Assembly (NCBI GenBank): GCA_023393125.1
Contig: JAEWMQ010000022.1
Coordinates: 1 to 64,000, forward strand
Direction of reading: 5' to 3'
Source: Bacillota bacterium
GTDB lineage: Bacteria > Bacillota > Clostridia > Lachnospirales > Cellulosilyticaceae
DNA: 64,000 nucleotides
Shown: piece after piece, positions 33,166 to 42,591 of the stretch
Layout: every line of letters starts with the position of its first letter
Position numbering within the stretch: the first letter of the stretch is position 1
Position numbers and translations under genes: made by a program
Notes under the pieces: generated by a model
What the model saw: the letters and a program-made list of their open reading frames with translations, nothing else
What the model was told of the DNA's origin: nothing
The model's database searches: none

Positions 33166-34155
33166 TTAATGTTCGTCTTTTTTATCTCTTAGCATTAGAT
33201 TATAGATTGTTTCTTTAACAGGCTCATTTTCAAAAATCACGTTATATATAGCGTTTAAAATAGGCATTTCTACTTGATACTTTTGCATCAGTGCATATCC
33301 TGCTTTAGTTGTAGGAACTCCTTCAACTACCATATTAACCTTCTCAATTGCCTCATCCATTGTATAACCTTGACCAACTAACTCTCCAGCACGACGATTA
33401 CGGCTATGCCCACTTGTACAAGTTACAATTAAATCTCCAATCCCTGTAAGGCCTGCAAATGTATGGGGCTTTCCACCCATAGCAATACCTAATCTTGTCA
33501 TTTCTGCGATACCTCTAGTCATAAGTGCAGCTTTGGTATTGTCACCAAAGCCCATTCCTTCTACTACACCTGCTGCTAAAGCAATTACATTTTTAAGTGC
33601 ACCACCAATTTCAATCCCAATTAAATCTTCATTAGTGTATACCCTAAAATATTTATCCATAAATAAATCTTGTATTTCGTAAGCATATTTCATATCTTGA
33701 CTACTTACAGTAACTGTCGTTGGAATATGCCTTGCAACTTCTTCTGCATGGCTTGGTCCAGAAAGTACAACTACTGGATTAGATACTATCGATTCAATAA
33801 CTTGAGAAAGTCGAAGTAAAGTTTCTTCTTCCACCCCTTTTGCTACATTAACGATAATTGTACTTGGATGCAAATAAGTTTTCATCTTTTCAGCAGTTGT
33901 TCTAACAGCTTTAGATGGTACTGCCATTACAGCAACTTCTGCTTCTTCTAATGCTTCTTCCATAGATGTTGTAAAATTAATTTCTAAGGGAATCTTAATA
34001 CCAGGTAGGCATCTTTTATTTTCTCTATGCTGTAAAATATCATTTTTTTCTTTTTCTTCATAGCACCAAAAAGTAACGTTATTCCCTTTTTCGTTCAGAA
34101 GTAATCCTAAAGCTAATCCCCAACCGCCTGCTCCAATAACTGCTATCTTTTTCAT
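33166..34155 (-). CDS. gpsA: Glycerol-3-phosphate dehydrogenase [NAD(P)+]
   Basis: A 329-residue enzyme that reduces DHAP to sn-glycerol 3-phosphate for phospholipids. Rossmann motif IAVIGAGGWGLALG at the N-terminus, AVPSKAVR, GPSHAEEVA, the catalytic-lysine region EIGGALKNVIALAAGVVEGMGFGDN and TCTSGHSRNRRAG are visible. TAGGAGG supports the ATG at 34155. It follows plsY by 17 bp; GpsA makes the acyl acceptor used by PlsY. Confidence 0.96.
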   Translation of the reverse strand: MKKIAVIGAGGWGLALGLLLNEKGNNVTFWCYEEKEKNDILQHRENKRCLPGIKIPLEINFTTSMEEALEEAEVAVMAVPSKAVRTTAEKMKTYLHPSTIIVNVAKGVEEETLLRLSQVIESIVSNPVVVLSGPSHAEEVARHIPTTVTVSSQDMKYAYEIQDLFMDKYFRVYTNEDLIGIEIGGALKNVIALAAGVVEGMGFGDNTKAALMTRGIAEMTRLGIAMGGKPHTFAGLTGIGDLIVTCTSGHSRNRRAGELVGQGYTMDEAIEKVNMVVEGVPTTKAGYALMQKYQVEMPILNAIYNVIFENEPVKETIYNLMLRDKKDEH

Positions 34156-34172
34156 TTTATAACCTCCTACCA

Positions 34173-34793
34173 CTACTTTTTACTTGTTAATTTCGCTTCA
34201 TTCCCCTCTATTAATCTCTTAATATTGGCTTTATGTCTATAAAAAGTAAGACCTGTAACCAAAAGTGAAAGAAGCATTGCTTCAATACCTATATTTCCTT
34301 TGCCAGAATAAAAAATAATAATCATAATAGGAATTGAAGCTGTCATAATAAGAGAACTAATAGATACGATTCGTGTTATACCAAATGTTATTAAGAATAA
34401 AGCTGCTGCTATTAAAAACAAACGATAATCTATTCCTATTAACGTTCCTGCTGTAGTTGCAATACCTTTTCCACCTTTAAAATGAAAAAACAGAGGAAAA
34501 CTATGCCCTAAGACAGCTCCTATCCCACTATAAAATGCAATTAAAATTGTTGCATCTGGATGGCTTGATGAAAATAGTAATTTTGCTACCCAAATAGCTA
34601 TGATAGCTTTAAGTATATCAATAAGCAAGACAAGTATCCCTGCTTTTTTACCTAATACACGAATCGTATTAGTCGTTCCTGCATTACCACTACCTTGTGT
34701 TCTAATATCAACGCCTTTAAATCTACCATATAATATTGCTGATTGTACACCGCCAAAAAGATACCCAATAAGTAATGCTCCCAATCTATACAT
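34173..34793 (-). CDS. plsY: Glycerol-3-phosphate acyltransferase PlsY
   Basis: A 206-residue membrane enzyme that acylates glycerol 3-phosphate from acyl phosphate (made by PlsX, 52815-53816). Several hydrophobic helices and the three PlsY motifs are seen: GSGNAGTTNTIRVLG, GHSFPLFFHFKGGKGIATTAG and a C-terminal FYRHKANIKRL. It lies 2 bp after der and upstream of gpsA. Confidence 0.95.
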   Translation of the reverse strand: MYRLGALLIGYLFGGVQSAILYGRFKGVDIRTQGSGNAGTTNTIRVLGKKAGILVLLIDILKAIIAIWVAKLLFSSSHPDATILIAFYSGIGAVLGHSFPLFFHFKGGKGIATTAGTLIGIDYRLFLIAAALFLITFGITRIVSISSLIMTASIPIMIIIFYSGKGNIGIEAMLLSLLVTGLTFYRHKANIKRLIEGNEAKLTSKK

Positions 34794-34795
34794 TT

Positions 34796-36121
34796 TTATT
34801 CTTTCGCCCCTTTTTCTCTTACAATAAATCGAAGTGGTGTACCCTTAAAGCCAAAGGCCTCTCTCATTTGATTTTCAATATAACGTTGATATGAAAAATG
34901 CATTAATTCTTTATCATTTACAAAAATAACAAAAGTAGGTGGCTTAATACTTACTTGTGTCATATAGAAAATTTTAAGTGGTTTTCCTTTATCACTTGGT
35001 GGCTGATTCATAGCCATAGCTTCATATAAAACATCATTTAAAACACCAGTACTAATACGCTGTGATTGATTTTGTGCAATTGCATAGATGGTATCAAATA
35101 ACTTAGGGATACGTTGACCTGTTAAAGCTGAAATAAACATACATGGTGCATACTGCATATAAGCTAATGTATTGGTAATTTTTTTCAAGTAAGCATTCAT
35201 TGTCTTATCATCTTTTTCAATAGCATCCCATTTATTAACAACGATAACGCAGCCTTTCCCCGCTTCATGCGCCATTCCTGCAATTTTAGTATCTTGCTCC
35301 GTAATCCCTTCTTCAGCATCAATAAGAATTAAAACTACATCTGCACGATCAATAGCTGCTATTGTACGGATAATACTATATTTTTCAATGTTCTCTTTAA
35401 TTTTACTACGTCTTCTAATTCCTGCAGTATCAATGAGTACATATTCTTGTCCATCAATAGTCACTTCTGTATCTACTGAATCACGAGTTGTTCCTGCTAT
35501 ATTACTTACAATAACACGTTCTTCTCCTACAATTTTATTAACTAAAGAAGACTTCCCTACATTTGGCTTACCAATAATCGCCACTCTTATTTTATCATCA
35601 TCATCTTCTTCTGCATCCTCACTAGGAAAATAGCTTACTACTTCATCAAGCATATCTCCTAAATTTAAAGCTTGTCCAGAAGAAATAGGGATAGGTTCAC
35701 CAAGTCCTAGGTTGTAAAATTCATACATCCCCATTGTTTGGTGGACCATATCATCTACCTTATTCACTACTAAAACAACTGGTTTATGAGATTTTCTAAG
35801 CATATTAGCAACATGCGTATCTGCATCCGTCATTCCAGTCTTTACATCTACCAAAAAGATAATAACGTCAGCTGATTCAATGGCTGCTTCCGCCTGTCTT
35901 CTCATCTGACTTAAGATAATATCTGTACTATCTGGCTCAATACCACCTGTATCAATAATCGTAAATTTATGATTAAGCCACTCAACTTCTCCATAAATAC
36001 GGTCTCTTGTTACACCAGGTGTATCATCTACTATCGATGTTTTTGACTTTGTTAATCTATTAAATAAAGTAGACTTTCCTACATTAGGTCTACCTATTAC
36101 AGCAACAATCGGTTTACTCAT
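34796..36121 (-). CDS. der: Ribosome-assembly GTPase Der (EngA)
   Basis: A 441-residue protein with two tandem GTPase domains and a KH-like C-terminal domain, needed for 50S maturation. G1 motifs VIGRPNVGKSTLFNRL and IIGKPNVGKSSLVNKI, and NKVD and NKWD G4 motifs, are visible. AAAGGAG precedes the ATG. It heads the der-plsY-gpsA operon. Confidence 0.97.
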   Translation of the reverse strand: MSKPIVAVIGRPNVGKSTLFNRLTKSKTSIVDDTPGVTRDRIYGEVEWLNHKFTIIDTGGIEPDSTDIILSQMRRQAEAAIESADVIIFLVDVKTGMTDADTHVANMLRKSHKPVVLVVNKVDDMVHQTMGMYEFYNLGLGEPIPISSGQALNLGDMLDEVVSYFPSEDAEEDDDDKIRVAIIGKPNVGKSSLVNKIVGEERVIVSNIAGTTRDSVDTEVTIDGQEYVLIDTAGIRRRSKIKENIEKYSIIRTIAAIDRADVVLILIDAEEGITEQDTKIAGMAHEAGKGCVIVVNKWDAIEKDDKTMNAYLKKITNTLAYMQYAPCMFISALTGQRIPKLFDTIYAIAQNQSQRISTGVLNDVLYEAMAMNQPPSDKGKPLKIFYMTQVSIKPPTFVIFVNDKELMHFSYQRYIENQMREAFGFKGTPLRFIVREKGAKE

Positions 36122-36181
36122 TTATCTTTCTCCTTTGAATAATATTTAAAATAATCATCTTATCTCGAGTACCTTTTTTCT

Positions 36182-36210
36182 AATGTACTGATAATACCTC
36201 ATTCTGTCAA
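36182..36210 (-). promoter_or_regulatory. Promoter of der-plsY-gpsA
   Basis: TTGACA (36210-36205), 17 bp, TACATT (36187-36182), about 60 bp before the der start. Confidence 0.6.
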
Positions 36211-36240
36211 GAGTCTCTACCTATTATCAAAAAAGTCTCG

Positions 36241-37059
36241 TTATTTCAAACACATAAATGCGCCTAACGTGCCTCTTTCACCTTGAGTCTTTCTGTGCGA
36301 AAAGAATAAGTCTGAATGGCAACAAGTGCAGATTTGACTTTGAATAATATTTTCCTTTAAAATCCCTGCCTCTTGAAGTATTCTCTCATTACATGCCCAT
36401 AAGTCAATATGATACTTATCATCATCTGCATGTTCTTGAATAAATGATGCATCTTGGAATTTATCGTTAAATTGCTTAGCTACCTCAGCACCTACTTCAA
36501 AACAACATGGACCTATAGATGGGCCTATAGCCACCTGAATATCTCTCGCTAAAATACCTTCACTTTCCCATAACTCAACCATTTTCTTTCCAATTTCACC
36601 TACGGTTCCTCTCCAACCAGCATGAGCCATACCTATCATACCATATTTAGGTGCATAAAAAAACAGGGGAACACAATCTGCATAGTGCGTCACTAATGTG
36701 ACCCCCTTCTCACTTGTATAAATGCCATCTTTACTTTCCCACTTGTTAGGTTTTATAATCCCATTTCCCCTATCCGCTTCAGTAACTTTTGCAATCTCTA
36801 ATTCATGTACTTGTTTTGATAATACAAGTGAGTCTATATTTATGTCTAATGCCTTACATACCCTTTTATAATTTTCTATCACATTTTCTTCTTGATCACC
36901 TCTATTAAAACCAAGATTTAAGCTAGATAAGTTGCCCTCACTTATCCCCCCTGCTCTAGTTGTAAATGCGTGTAATAAGGCTTTATCTTCCCACGGTGTA
37001 AAAACCAAGTAAGTTAATTCACCCTTAGTCACAAACTTAAATAATGGTACATCTGCCAT
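36241..37059 (-). CDS. pgeF: Peptidoglycan editing factor / YfiH-family (PgeF)
   Basis: A 272-residue member of the multicopper polyphenol oxidase-like (DUF152) family; PgeF in E. coli hydrolyses wrongly made L-Ser-containing muropeptide precursors. Metal-binding motifs include VTHYADCVPLFF, MAHAGWRGTVGEIGKK and QICTCCHSDLFFSHR. AGGAGG supports the ATG at 37059. It lies 11 bp after yraN. Confidence 0.9.
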   Translation of the reverse strand: MADVPLFKFVTKGELTYLVFTPWEDKALLHAFTTRAGGISEGNLSSLNLGFNRGDQEENVIENYKRVCKALDINIDSLVLSKQVHELEIAKVTEADRGNGIIKPNKWESKDGIYTSEKGVTLVTHYADCVPLFFYAPKYGMIGMAHAGWRGTVGEIGKKMVELWESEGILARDIQVAIGPSIGPCCFEVGAEVAKQFNDKFQDASFIQEHADDDKYHIDLWACNERILQEAGILKENIIQSQICTCCHSDLFFSHRKTQGERGTLGAFMCLK

Positions 37060-37070
37060 AGTCAATCCTC

Positions 37071-37439
37071 CTAAAATGCTGCTTCTAAATGTGTTATTGT
37101 GTTTTCTAAAATTTCAATTACATCAAAACGACTTGCTACTTCATAACCTATTTTTGTTTTTAAATAATACATAGCTGTACGTAAAATATGCTGTTTTTTT
37201 CTATAGTTAACAGCTTCTCTTGGATAACCAAAATCTTCTTTTTTTCTATATTTTACTTCTACAAATATAATATATTCACCTTGTTTAGCAATGATGTCAA
37301 TCTCTCCAAAACGACATCTATAACTATGCTCTAAAATGGTATAATGCTTATCTTTCAGATAAGCTATTGCTAATAACTCATACCGCGTTCCTAAAACCCT
37401 TTTATTACTTGTGCCCTCTTGATTTGGCATAGAGTTCAT
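37071..37439 (-). CDS. YraN family (UPF0102) endonuclease-like protein
   Basis: A 122-residue protein with the nuclease-fold pattern of UPF0102: GTRYELLAIAYL, HSYRCRFGEIDIIAKQGEYIIFVEVKYRKKE (the D and ExK acidic/basic catalytic-type residues) and AVNYRKKQHILRTAMYYL. The role is not settled. It overlaps ylqH by 35 bp; AGGTGA upstream supports the ATG at 37439. Confidence 0.85.
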   Translation of the reverse strand: MNSMPNQEGTSNKRVLGTRYELLAIAYLKDKHYTILEHSYRCRFGEIDIIAKQGEYIIFVEVKYRKKEDFGYPREAVNYRKKQHILRTAMYYLKTKIGYEVASRFDVIEILENTITHLEAAF

Positions 37440-37689
37440 CCATATCACCTACAAATACTAAGACTTTTGCTACAAGTTCATATAACTCTCTAGGAATCTG
37501 TTCTCCTACTTGTAACTCTGCTAAGATTGTAGCCAACTTCTTATCTTCATAAACAGGTACGTGATGCTTTTTAGCTTCTTCTAGTATATTTTCAGCTACT
37601 TTTCCACTTCCACTGGCTACAACAGTAGGCGCATTCATATCTTCTTGATAGGATAAGGCAATTGCTTTCGTTCTTTGCTTTTTTCTCAT
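37405..37689 (-). CDS. ylqH: YlqH, FlhB-like C-terminal domain protein
   Basis: A 94-residue stand-alone version of the cytoplasmic domain of the flagellar export switch FlhB (AIALSYQEDMNAPTVVASG, VPVYEDKKLATILAELQVGEQIPRELYELVAKVLVFV). The autocleavage NPTH of FlhB is replaced by MNAP-TVV, so it probably does not self-cleave. It follows the FliK-like ylqG by 10 bp. The pairing echoes the FlhB-FliK partnership of export machines, but no other export genes are present. Confidence 0.85.
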   Translation of the reverse strand: MRKKQRTKAIALSYQEDMNAPTVVASGSGKVAENILEEAKKHHVPVYEDKKLATILAELQVGEQIPRELYELVAKVLVFVGDMDELYAKSRGHK

Positions 37690-37699
37690 GGTTTCCTCC

Positions 37700-39145
37700 C
37701 TATGCTTTAAGATCCATATGATAAAGTCCCGTATCTATTTCCTCCTGAATTTTAGTATCCCTCAATAGGGCAACGTGTAATTGGTTTAACTCATAACCTG
37801 AACGACTTATTTCCTTAGACAATTCATCTAATGAATCCTCTATCTGCTTCTTCATTGATTGCATCTCTACCTTAAGTGTCATATTAACGGCATTTTGAAT
37901 TTGCTCTATATGTACTTCTACCTTACGTAAAGAAGGCATATTAAGTGCCATTACAATGTACATCCGTTCATTCATACTGCCTTGCTTCTTCTTAGGTTTA
38001 AAAAAGTAAAGTTCACCAGCACCTTGCTGCTCATTTAAAATGAGAGGAAAGTAAAAATACTGTGCTTCTACATTATATTTTTGAACAACTTGAAATGTTT
38101 GGTTCATTTGTTGTAATTTTTCTCTTCCTTCATCAGATAAATCTAATTTATCAAGGTGTTTTATTATCTCTTCTAAATGTGTACTCGTCGATATGATTTT
38201 TTCGCTTTCTTTTATATCTTGTTTGATTTGTGTGATATCAACCTCCAGAGTAGTCTTAAAAATAGCCTGAGCAAGTGTTTTTAATATTTTAACATAAGAA
38301 TGCCCTAACTGTTCTCCCAAATATCCATTTATTTTTGACTCCAATTGATCTTTGGGAGAACTTGATAAAAACCATTCCTTTAAAGCCTCTTCTATAGAAG
38401 AGGCCTCTACAAGAACTCCATATTCCTCTACGTTTTGCCTTTCCACTTGCTTCATAATTTCGCTATTAAGTAATGTACCTTTAATTACTTTTTGCAAATT
38501 TTCCATAGATAGTGTGTTGCCTAAATCATGAACTAATTTTTCTAACTGGCTACTATTTTTTATTCCCTCTACTATGCTTTTAAATTCCTCTAAAATTAAA
38601 TTTATACCTTCTGACTTCAGAGAAGCAAGCCGCTGAATATCCTTTGATTCTATTGGAGTTTCACTAGACTTTAAGTTGACAAGTATTTCTGTTGGCAAAT
38701 CATACGTTTTATAGCCTTGAAAAATAGTTAGAAGACTTTCTTTATCCAAAGGAAGTTGCTTGGCTACAAATTGCCCAATAATACTTTTCATCTCTAGCTG
38801 ATTAGGTAATTTGAGTTCACTCATTACTTTATCGATAAACTGTTTGTTTGATAAAATTTCAGATAGGTTAGGTTTTAATACTAAATTTTGCCCTTCTTTA
38901 CCTGCTACAACAAAAGAAAGTACTTTGCCTAGCTCTACATGATCTAATAGATTGACAGATAACTTTACACCATTATCTAGTCTTAATACAATGTTATTTT
39001 CTTCCTGTACTAATATCCCTTCTATGACGTCTCCTATTTGTAACTTTGAAACTAGTTGACCACTATTTTGTGTAGATGAAAAGGATTCACTCTGAGGTAC
39101 TTTTATTTCTTTTAAAGGTTTAAATCCAAAAACTTCATTAATCAA
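37700..39145 (-). CDS. ylqG: YlqG-like protein with FliK-type C-terminal domain
   Basis: A 481-residue protein. The long middle is helical and rich in Lys, Glu and Leu; the last 150 residues (FYFPLILNEQQGAGELYFFKP through VHIEQIQNAVNMTLKVEMQSMKKQIEDSL) resemble the flagellar hook-length control protein FliK C-terminus. It precedes ylqH, the FlhB-like partner, as in Bacillus. The start is TTG, which overlaps the rnhB stop as TTGA, 5-6 nt after GGGG, so translation is probably coupled. Function unknown. Confidence 0.7.
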   Translation of the reverse strand: MINEVFGFKPLKEIKVPQSESFSSTQNSGQLVSKLQIGDVIEGILVQEENNIVLRLDNGVKLSVNLLDHVELGKVLSFVVAGKEGQNLVLKPNLSEILSNKQFIDKVMSELKLPNQLEMKSIIGQFVAKQLPLDKESLLTIFQGYKTYDLPTEILVNLKSSETPIESKDIQRLASLKSEGINLILEEFKSIVEGIKNSSQLEKLVHDLGNTLSMENLQKVIKGTLLNSEIMKQVERQNVEEYGVLVEASSIEEALKEWFLSSSPKDQLESKINGYLGEQLGHSYVKILKTLAQAIFKTTLEVDITQIKQDIKESEKIISTSTHLEEIIKHLDKLDLSDEGREKLQQMNQTFQVVQKYNVEAQYFYFPLILNEQQGAGELYFFKPKKKQGSMNERMYIVMALNMPSLRKVEVHIEQIQNAVNMTLKVEMQSMKKQIEDSLDELSKEISRSGYELNQLHVALLRDTKIQEEIDTGLYHMDLKA

Positions 39146-39912
39146 ACTATCCCCTCATTTTTTAAAAACGATTTACGATGTAATGGTGTAATACCATAAT
39201 TCCTTATGGCTTCATAATGCTTTTGACTACCATAACCTTTATTATTTTCCCAATCATACTGTTCATAAGTATTGGCATAAGCCTTCATCATTTGATCTCT
39301 TGTGACTTTTGCAATAACACTGGCTGCAGCTATACTTGCACTTTTATCATCACCACCTATGATAGCTTCTTGTTTTAACTCAAGACCTGGAATAACTTTA
39401 TCTCCATCCACCAATATTTTATCAAAACCTACTTTTAACTCACTTAAGGCTTGCCTCATTGCCTCAAATGTAGCCTGCAAAATATTAATTTCATCAATAC
39501 GCTCAGCATCTACAACTCCTATACCAATACCTAAAGCAATTTCCTTAATTTGTTCATAAAGTATTTCTCTTTTTACCTCTGATAATTTTTTAGAGTCTTT
39601 TAATCCTACAAGCCTTGCATTGTAAGGTAATATAACAGCTGCCGCTACCACTGGACCAGCCAAAGGACCTCTTCCTACTTCATCAACCCCTACAAGCGTA
39701 TAGCAATTATCATGAAATATGCCATCAAAATCACATTTAAGTTGCCACAAAGCCTCTTCTTTTTCATAGGCTTGTATTTTTCTTTTATATTTATCAATTA
39801 ACTTAATAACACCAGTACGTGTATCCATCTCATGTAATTTTAGTTCTTCCTTCAGTGTATCTATACTTAAAGTACTTAATAATTGATCTAATTCTTTTAT
39901 ATTCAACTTCAT
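39142..39912 (-). CDS. rnhB: Ribonuclease HII
   Basis: A 256-residue enzyme that nicks RNA-DNA hybrids and removes misinserted ribonucleotides. The catalytic GVDEVGRGPLAGPVVAAAVIL is near residue 75, with KILVDGDKVIPGL and DDKSASIAAASVIAKVTRDQMM for the remaining acidic residues. The 65-residue N-terminal extension is usual in Firmicutes. Start uncertain: the ATG at 39912 is close to AGGTGG, a TTG two codons on is better spaced. Confidence 0.95.
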   Translation of the reverse strand: MKLNIKELDQLLSTLSIDTLKEELKLHEMDTRTGVIKLIDKYKRKIQAYEKEEALWQLKCDFDGIFHDNCYTLVGVDEVGRGPLAGPVVAAAVILPYNARLVGLKDSKKLSEVKREILYEQIKEIALGIGIGVVDAERIDEINILQATFEAMRQALSELKVGFDKILVDGDKVIPGLELKQEAIIGGDDKSASIAAASVIAKVTRDQMMKAYANTYEQYDWENNKGYGSQKHYEAIRNYGITPLHRKSFLKNEGIV

Positions 39913-39917
39913 TCCAC

Positions 39918-40460
39918 CTATTCTACTATTCCTATACGCTGTAAAGGAAAAATTCTAAATCCAGCTTTAGCAATAATGTCTGTCCTTGGAATAGGCCCAA
40001 AAACCCTACTATCTTTACTATTCACTCGGTTATCGCCCATCATAAAATAATAACCCGAAGGCACTTTATAAGGGAAGTCAATAACCGAGCCAGAATAAAG
40101 ATAGGTCTTTGTTGTTTCCTCTAAATATTTAGATTCATCTATAGCCTCTCCATTAACATAAACTTCATTATTAATAATATCTATGATATCTCCTGGTAAG
40201 CCTATTACACGCTTAATTAAGTGATCTCCTTGATAAGTAAATACTGCAATTTCTCCTCGTTCAGGATTTCTATAATAATAGGGTATACGATTGACAATAA
40301 GATGATCTCCAGGATAAATAGTATGTTTCATAGATTCTGTAGGGACTCTTGTATGGCTTATAATAAAGCTTGAAATTAAAAGTGCAGTTAATACAGCAAG
40401 TATCGGTTCTTTAATTACTTCTATCACTTTTCTCACTTTAGTATAATAACTGTTCATCAT
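39918..40460 (-). CDS. lepB: Signal peptidase I, copy 1
   Basis: A 180-residue type I signal peptidase with one N-terminal membrane helix (ILAVLTALLISSFIIS). The catalytic serine is in RVPTESMKHTIYPGD, the lysine in HLIKRVIGLPGD, and the boxes YVNGEAI and FMMGDNRVNSKDSR follow. It is the last of three tandem copies. GAGA lies before the ATG at 40460. Confidence 0.93.
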   Translation of the reverse strand: MMNSYYTKVRKVIEVIKEPILAVLTALLISSFIISHTRVPTESMKHTIYPGDHLIVNRIPYYYRNPERGEIAVFTYQGDHLIKRVIGLPGDIIDIINNEVYVNGEAIDESKYLEETTKTYLYSGSVIDFPYKVPSGYYFMMGDNRVNSKDSRVFGPIPRTDIIAKAGFRIFPLQRIGIVE

Positions 40461-40484
40461 CTGCACATCTCTTTCTTGTAGTCT

Positions 40485-41027
40485 TTATTTAAGTAAACCT
40501 ATTTGATTAAATGGATAAATTTTTATCCATGCTTTACCATATATTTTGTCTCTAGCAATTGCCCCTATATAACGACAATCTTGGCTCTGGGTTCTGTTAT
40601 CTCCCATTAGAAAATAGTGATCTTCTGGTACTGTATAAGGAAATGATACATGTTCAGATCCAGGATAAGGTTCTGAGCTCATCCCTGCTGCTAAATACGC
40701 AGATTCATCTATCGCTTTATCATTCACATAAACCTGTCCTTCTCTAATATCAATCACATCACCTGGAAGCCCTATCACACGTTTTACCCAACTTTCTTCT
40801 CCTTGCTTAAAAACAACTATTTCTCCCACTTCAGGATCACGATAATAATAGGGTAACATAGTAGTTAAAATATGATCTTGTTCATTAATGGTACTCACCA
40901 TAGATGGTGTAGGGATTTTATTATGACTTAAAATAAATGATGTAAATAATAACGCCACTAATACAACTAAAGCTAACTCTTTTACAAATTCCACGCATCC
41001 TTTGATGCTATATAATACTCTACTCAT
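40485..41027 (-). CDS. lepB: Signal peptidase I, copy 2
   Basis: A 180-residue signal peptidase with an N-terminal anchor (LALVVLVALLFTSFILS), catalytic serine in KIPTPSMVSTINEQD, lysine in SWVKRVIGLPGD and the FLMGDNRTQSQDCRY box. The last box has SQDCR where its neighbours have SxDSR. It lies 18 bp before copy 1 and 37 bp after copy 3. Confidence 0.93.
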   Translation of the reverse strand: MSRVLYSIKGCVEFVKELALVVLVALLFTSFILSHNKIPTPSMVSTINEQDHILTTMLPYYYRDPEVGEIVVFKQGEESWVKRVIGLPGDVIDIREGQVYVNDKAIDESAYLAAGMSSEPYPGSEHVSFPYTVPEDHYFLMGDNRTQSQDCRYIGAIARDKIYGKAWIKIYPFNQIGLLK

Positions 41028-41064
41028 CTTTTCACATCCTTTTCGTTATGTAGCATTTTAAGGT

Positions 41065-41610
41065 TTATTTAACACTTCCTATACAATTAAATGGATAAAT
41101 ACGAAAAATAGGTTTCCCCACTATTTCATCTCTTGAAATAGCACCTATATATCTAGAATCTCTACTATCCATTCTATTATCACCCATTAAAAAATAATGA
41201 TTGTGTGGCACCGTATAAGGAAAATCAACAGGCTCATCCCATGGTGAATTAGGTGTAGAAATACCTGTATTTTTTAGGTAAGCCTGTTCATCATAAAGTA
41301 TACCATTAATATAAACATCACCTTCTCGTATATCAATGCTGTCTCCAGGCATACCTACTACACGTTTCACCCACATCTCCCCTTCTTGATGAAAAACGAC
41401 AATTTCTCCTCTCACAGGGTTTTTGTAATAAAACGGAATAGGTGAAACTAATAGACGATCATTTACATTCAAGGTGCTAGCCATGGAACTAGATGGAATT
41501 TTATTTTGACTCATTATAAAGCTAAAAAACAACAAACAAACTAAAGCTACAATAGCTATCTCTTTTATTATTTCTACAACTGCCTTTGTCTTAAATCCCC
41601 CATCACCCAT
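41065..41610 (-). CDS. lepB: Signal peptidase I, copy 3
   Basis: A 181-residue signal peptidase with anchor IAIVALVCLLFFSFIMS, catalytic serine in KIPSSSMASTLNVND, lysine in MWVKRVVGMPGD and FLMGDNRMDSRDSRYIG. It is the first of three tandem paralogues and follows rbgA by 15 bp. The triplet suggests local duplication and divergence. Confidence 0.93.
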   Translation of the reverse strand: MGDGGFKTKAVVEIIKEIAIVALVCLLFFSFIMSQNKIPSSSMASTLNVNDRLLVSPIPFYYKNPVRGEIVVFHQEGEMWVKRVVGMPGDSIDIREGDVYINGILYDEQAYLKNTGISTPNSPWDEPVDFPYTVPHNHYFLMGDNRMDSRDSRYIGAISRDEIVGKPIFRIYPFNCIGSVK

Positions 41611-41625
41611 CTCATCACTTCTTTT

Positions 41626-42480
41626 CTACGCTTTATCTTTTATAGGCACTTCTACTGTTACATGCCCCCACTTACCACTACGGAACTCATCAATAATTGT
41701 TTGCGCTGTACGTAATTCATCTAGTTCTCCTCCTGCTATTATTAAACCTCTTTTTACACCTATCATCTTAAAAGCTTCATAGGCATCTTCTGGCAAATTT
41801 ATTTTATATCGTTCTTCAATTTGAGACTTAAATAATTTACTTCCTTCTTCAAGCAAATGAATAGCTAACTGTCTATTATCTAATATATTGTCATTAATAG
41901 AACCAATATATGCTAAATGCCTTGCCACCATTTGGTCTTCAAATTTAGGCCATAAAATACCTGGCATATCTAAAAGCTCAAAGCCTTTTTTTATTTTAAC
42001 CCACTGCTTACCACGTGTAACACCTGGCTTATCGCCCGTTTTCGTTGTTCCTTTACCTACTAGAGAGTTAATAAATGTAGACTTTCCTACATTAGGAATT
42101 CCCACAATCATAGCACGTATCGGACGATAAATTCTTCCTCTAGCACGATCACGCTCTATCTTTTCTTTTAATAAATCTTCTGCTATTTTAGTTACTTCTT
42201 TAATTCCCTTTCCAGTTGTTGCTATAATTGGTACGACCTTTACATTATGGGCACTATACCATTTAATCCATTCTTTTGTAATATCTTCATTTGCCAAGTC
42301 TGCTTTATTTAATATAATAATACGCATTTTATTTTGTGCTAATTTATCAATATCTGGATTTTTTGTACTATACGGCGCTCTTGCATCTAAAAGCTCGATA
42401 ACAATATCAACAAGCTTAATATTTTCTTCTATTAATCTTTTTGTTTTGGTCATATGACCTGGATACCATTGTATATTCAT
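41626..42480 (-). CDS. rbgA: Ribosome biogenesis GTPase RbgA (YlqF)
   Basis: A 284-residue circularly permuted GTPase for late 50S assembly. The order is G4 (IILNKADLA) before G1 (IVGIPNVGKSTFINSL) and G3 (DMPGILWP), the mark of the permuted class. It begins MNIQWYPGHMTKTKRLI. AAAGGTGA supports the ATG at 42480. It is next to rplS, as in Bacillus. Confidence 0.96.
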   Translation of the reverse strand: MNIQWYPGHMTKTKRLIEENIKLVDIVIELLDARAPYSTKNPDIDKLAQNKMRIIILNKADLANEDITKEWIKWYSAHNVKVVPIIATTGKGIKEVTKIAEDLLKEKIERDRARGRIYRPIRAMIVGIPNVGKSTFINSLVGKGTTKTGDKPGVTRGKQWVKIKKGFELLDMPGILWPKFEDQMVARHLAYIGSINDNILDNRQLAIHLLEEGSKLFKSQIEERYKINLPEDAYEAFKMIGVKRGLIIAGGELDELRTAQTIIDEFRSGKWGHVTVEVPIKDKA

Positions 42481-42591
42481 TCTGTCTATCACCTTTATGA
42501 AATCTATTTTATACTTATTAACCTTATTATAGAGAGGTTATTGTTGCTTCTCAATATATTTTTATCATAAATATATTCTTAGACTTATAAA

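Noticed and set aside
39918..41610. Three tandem similar genes as a mobile or repeat array
   Set aside because: They are complete, diverged signal peptidases with separate ribosome binding sites, not a nucleotide repeat.
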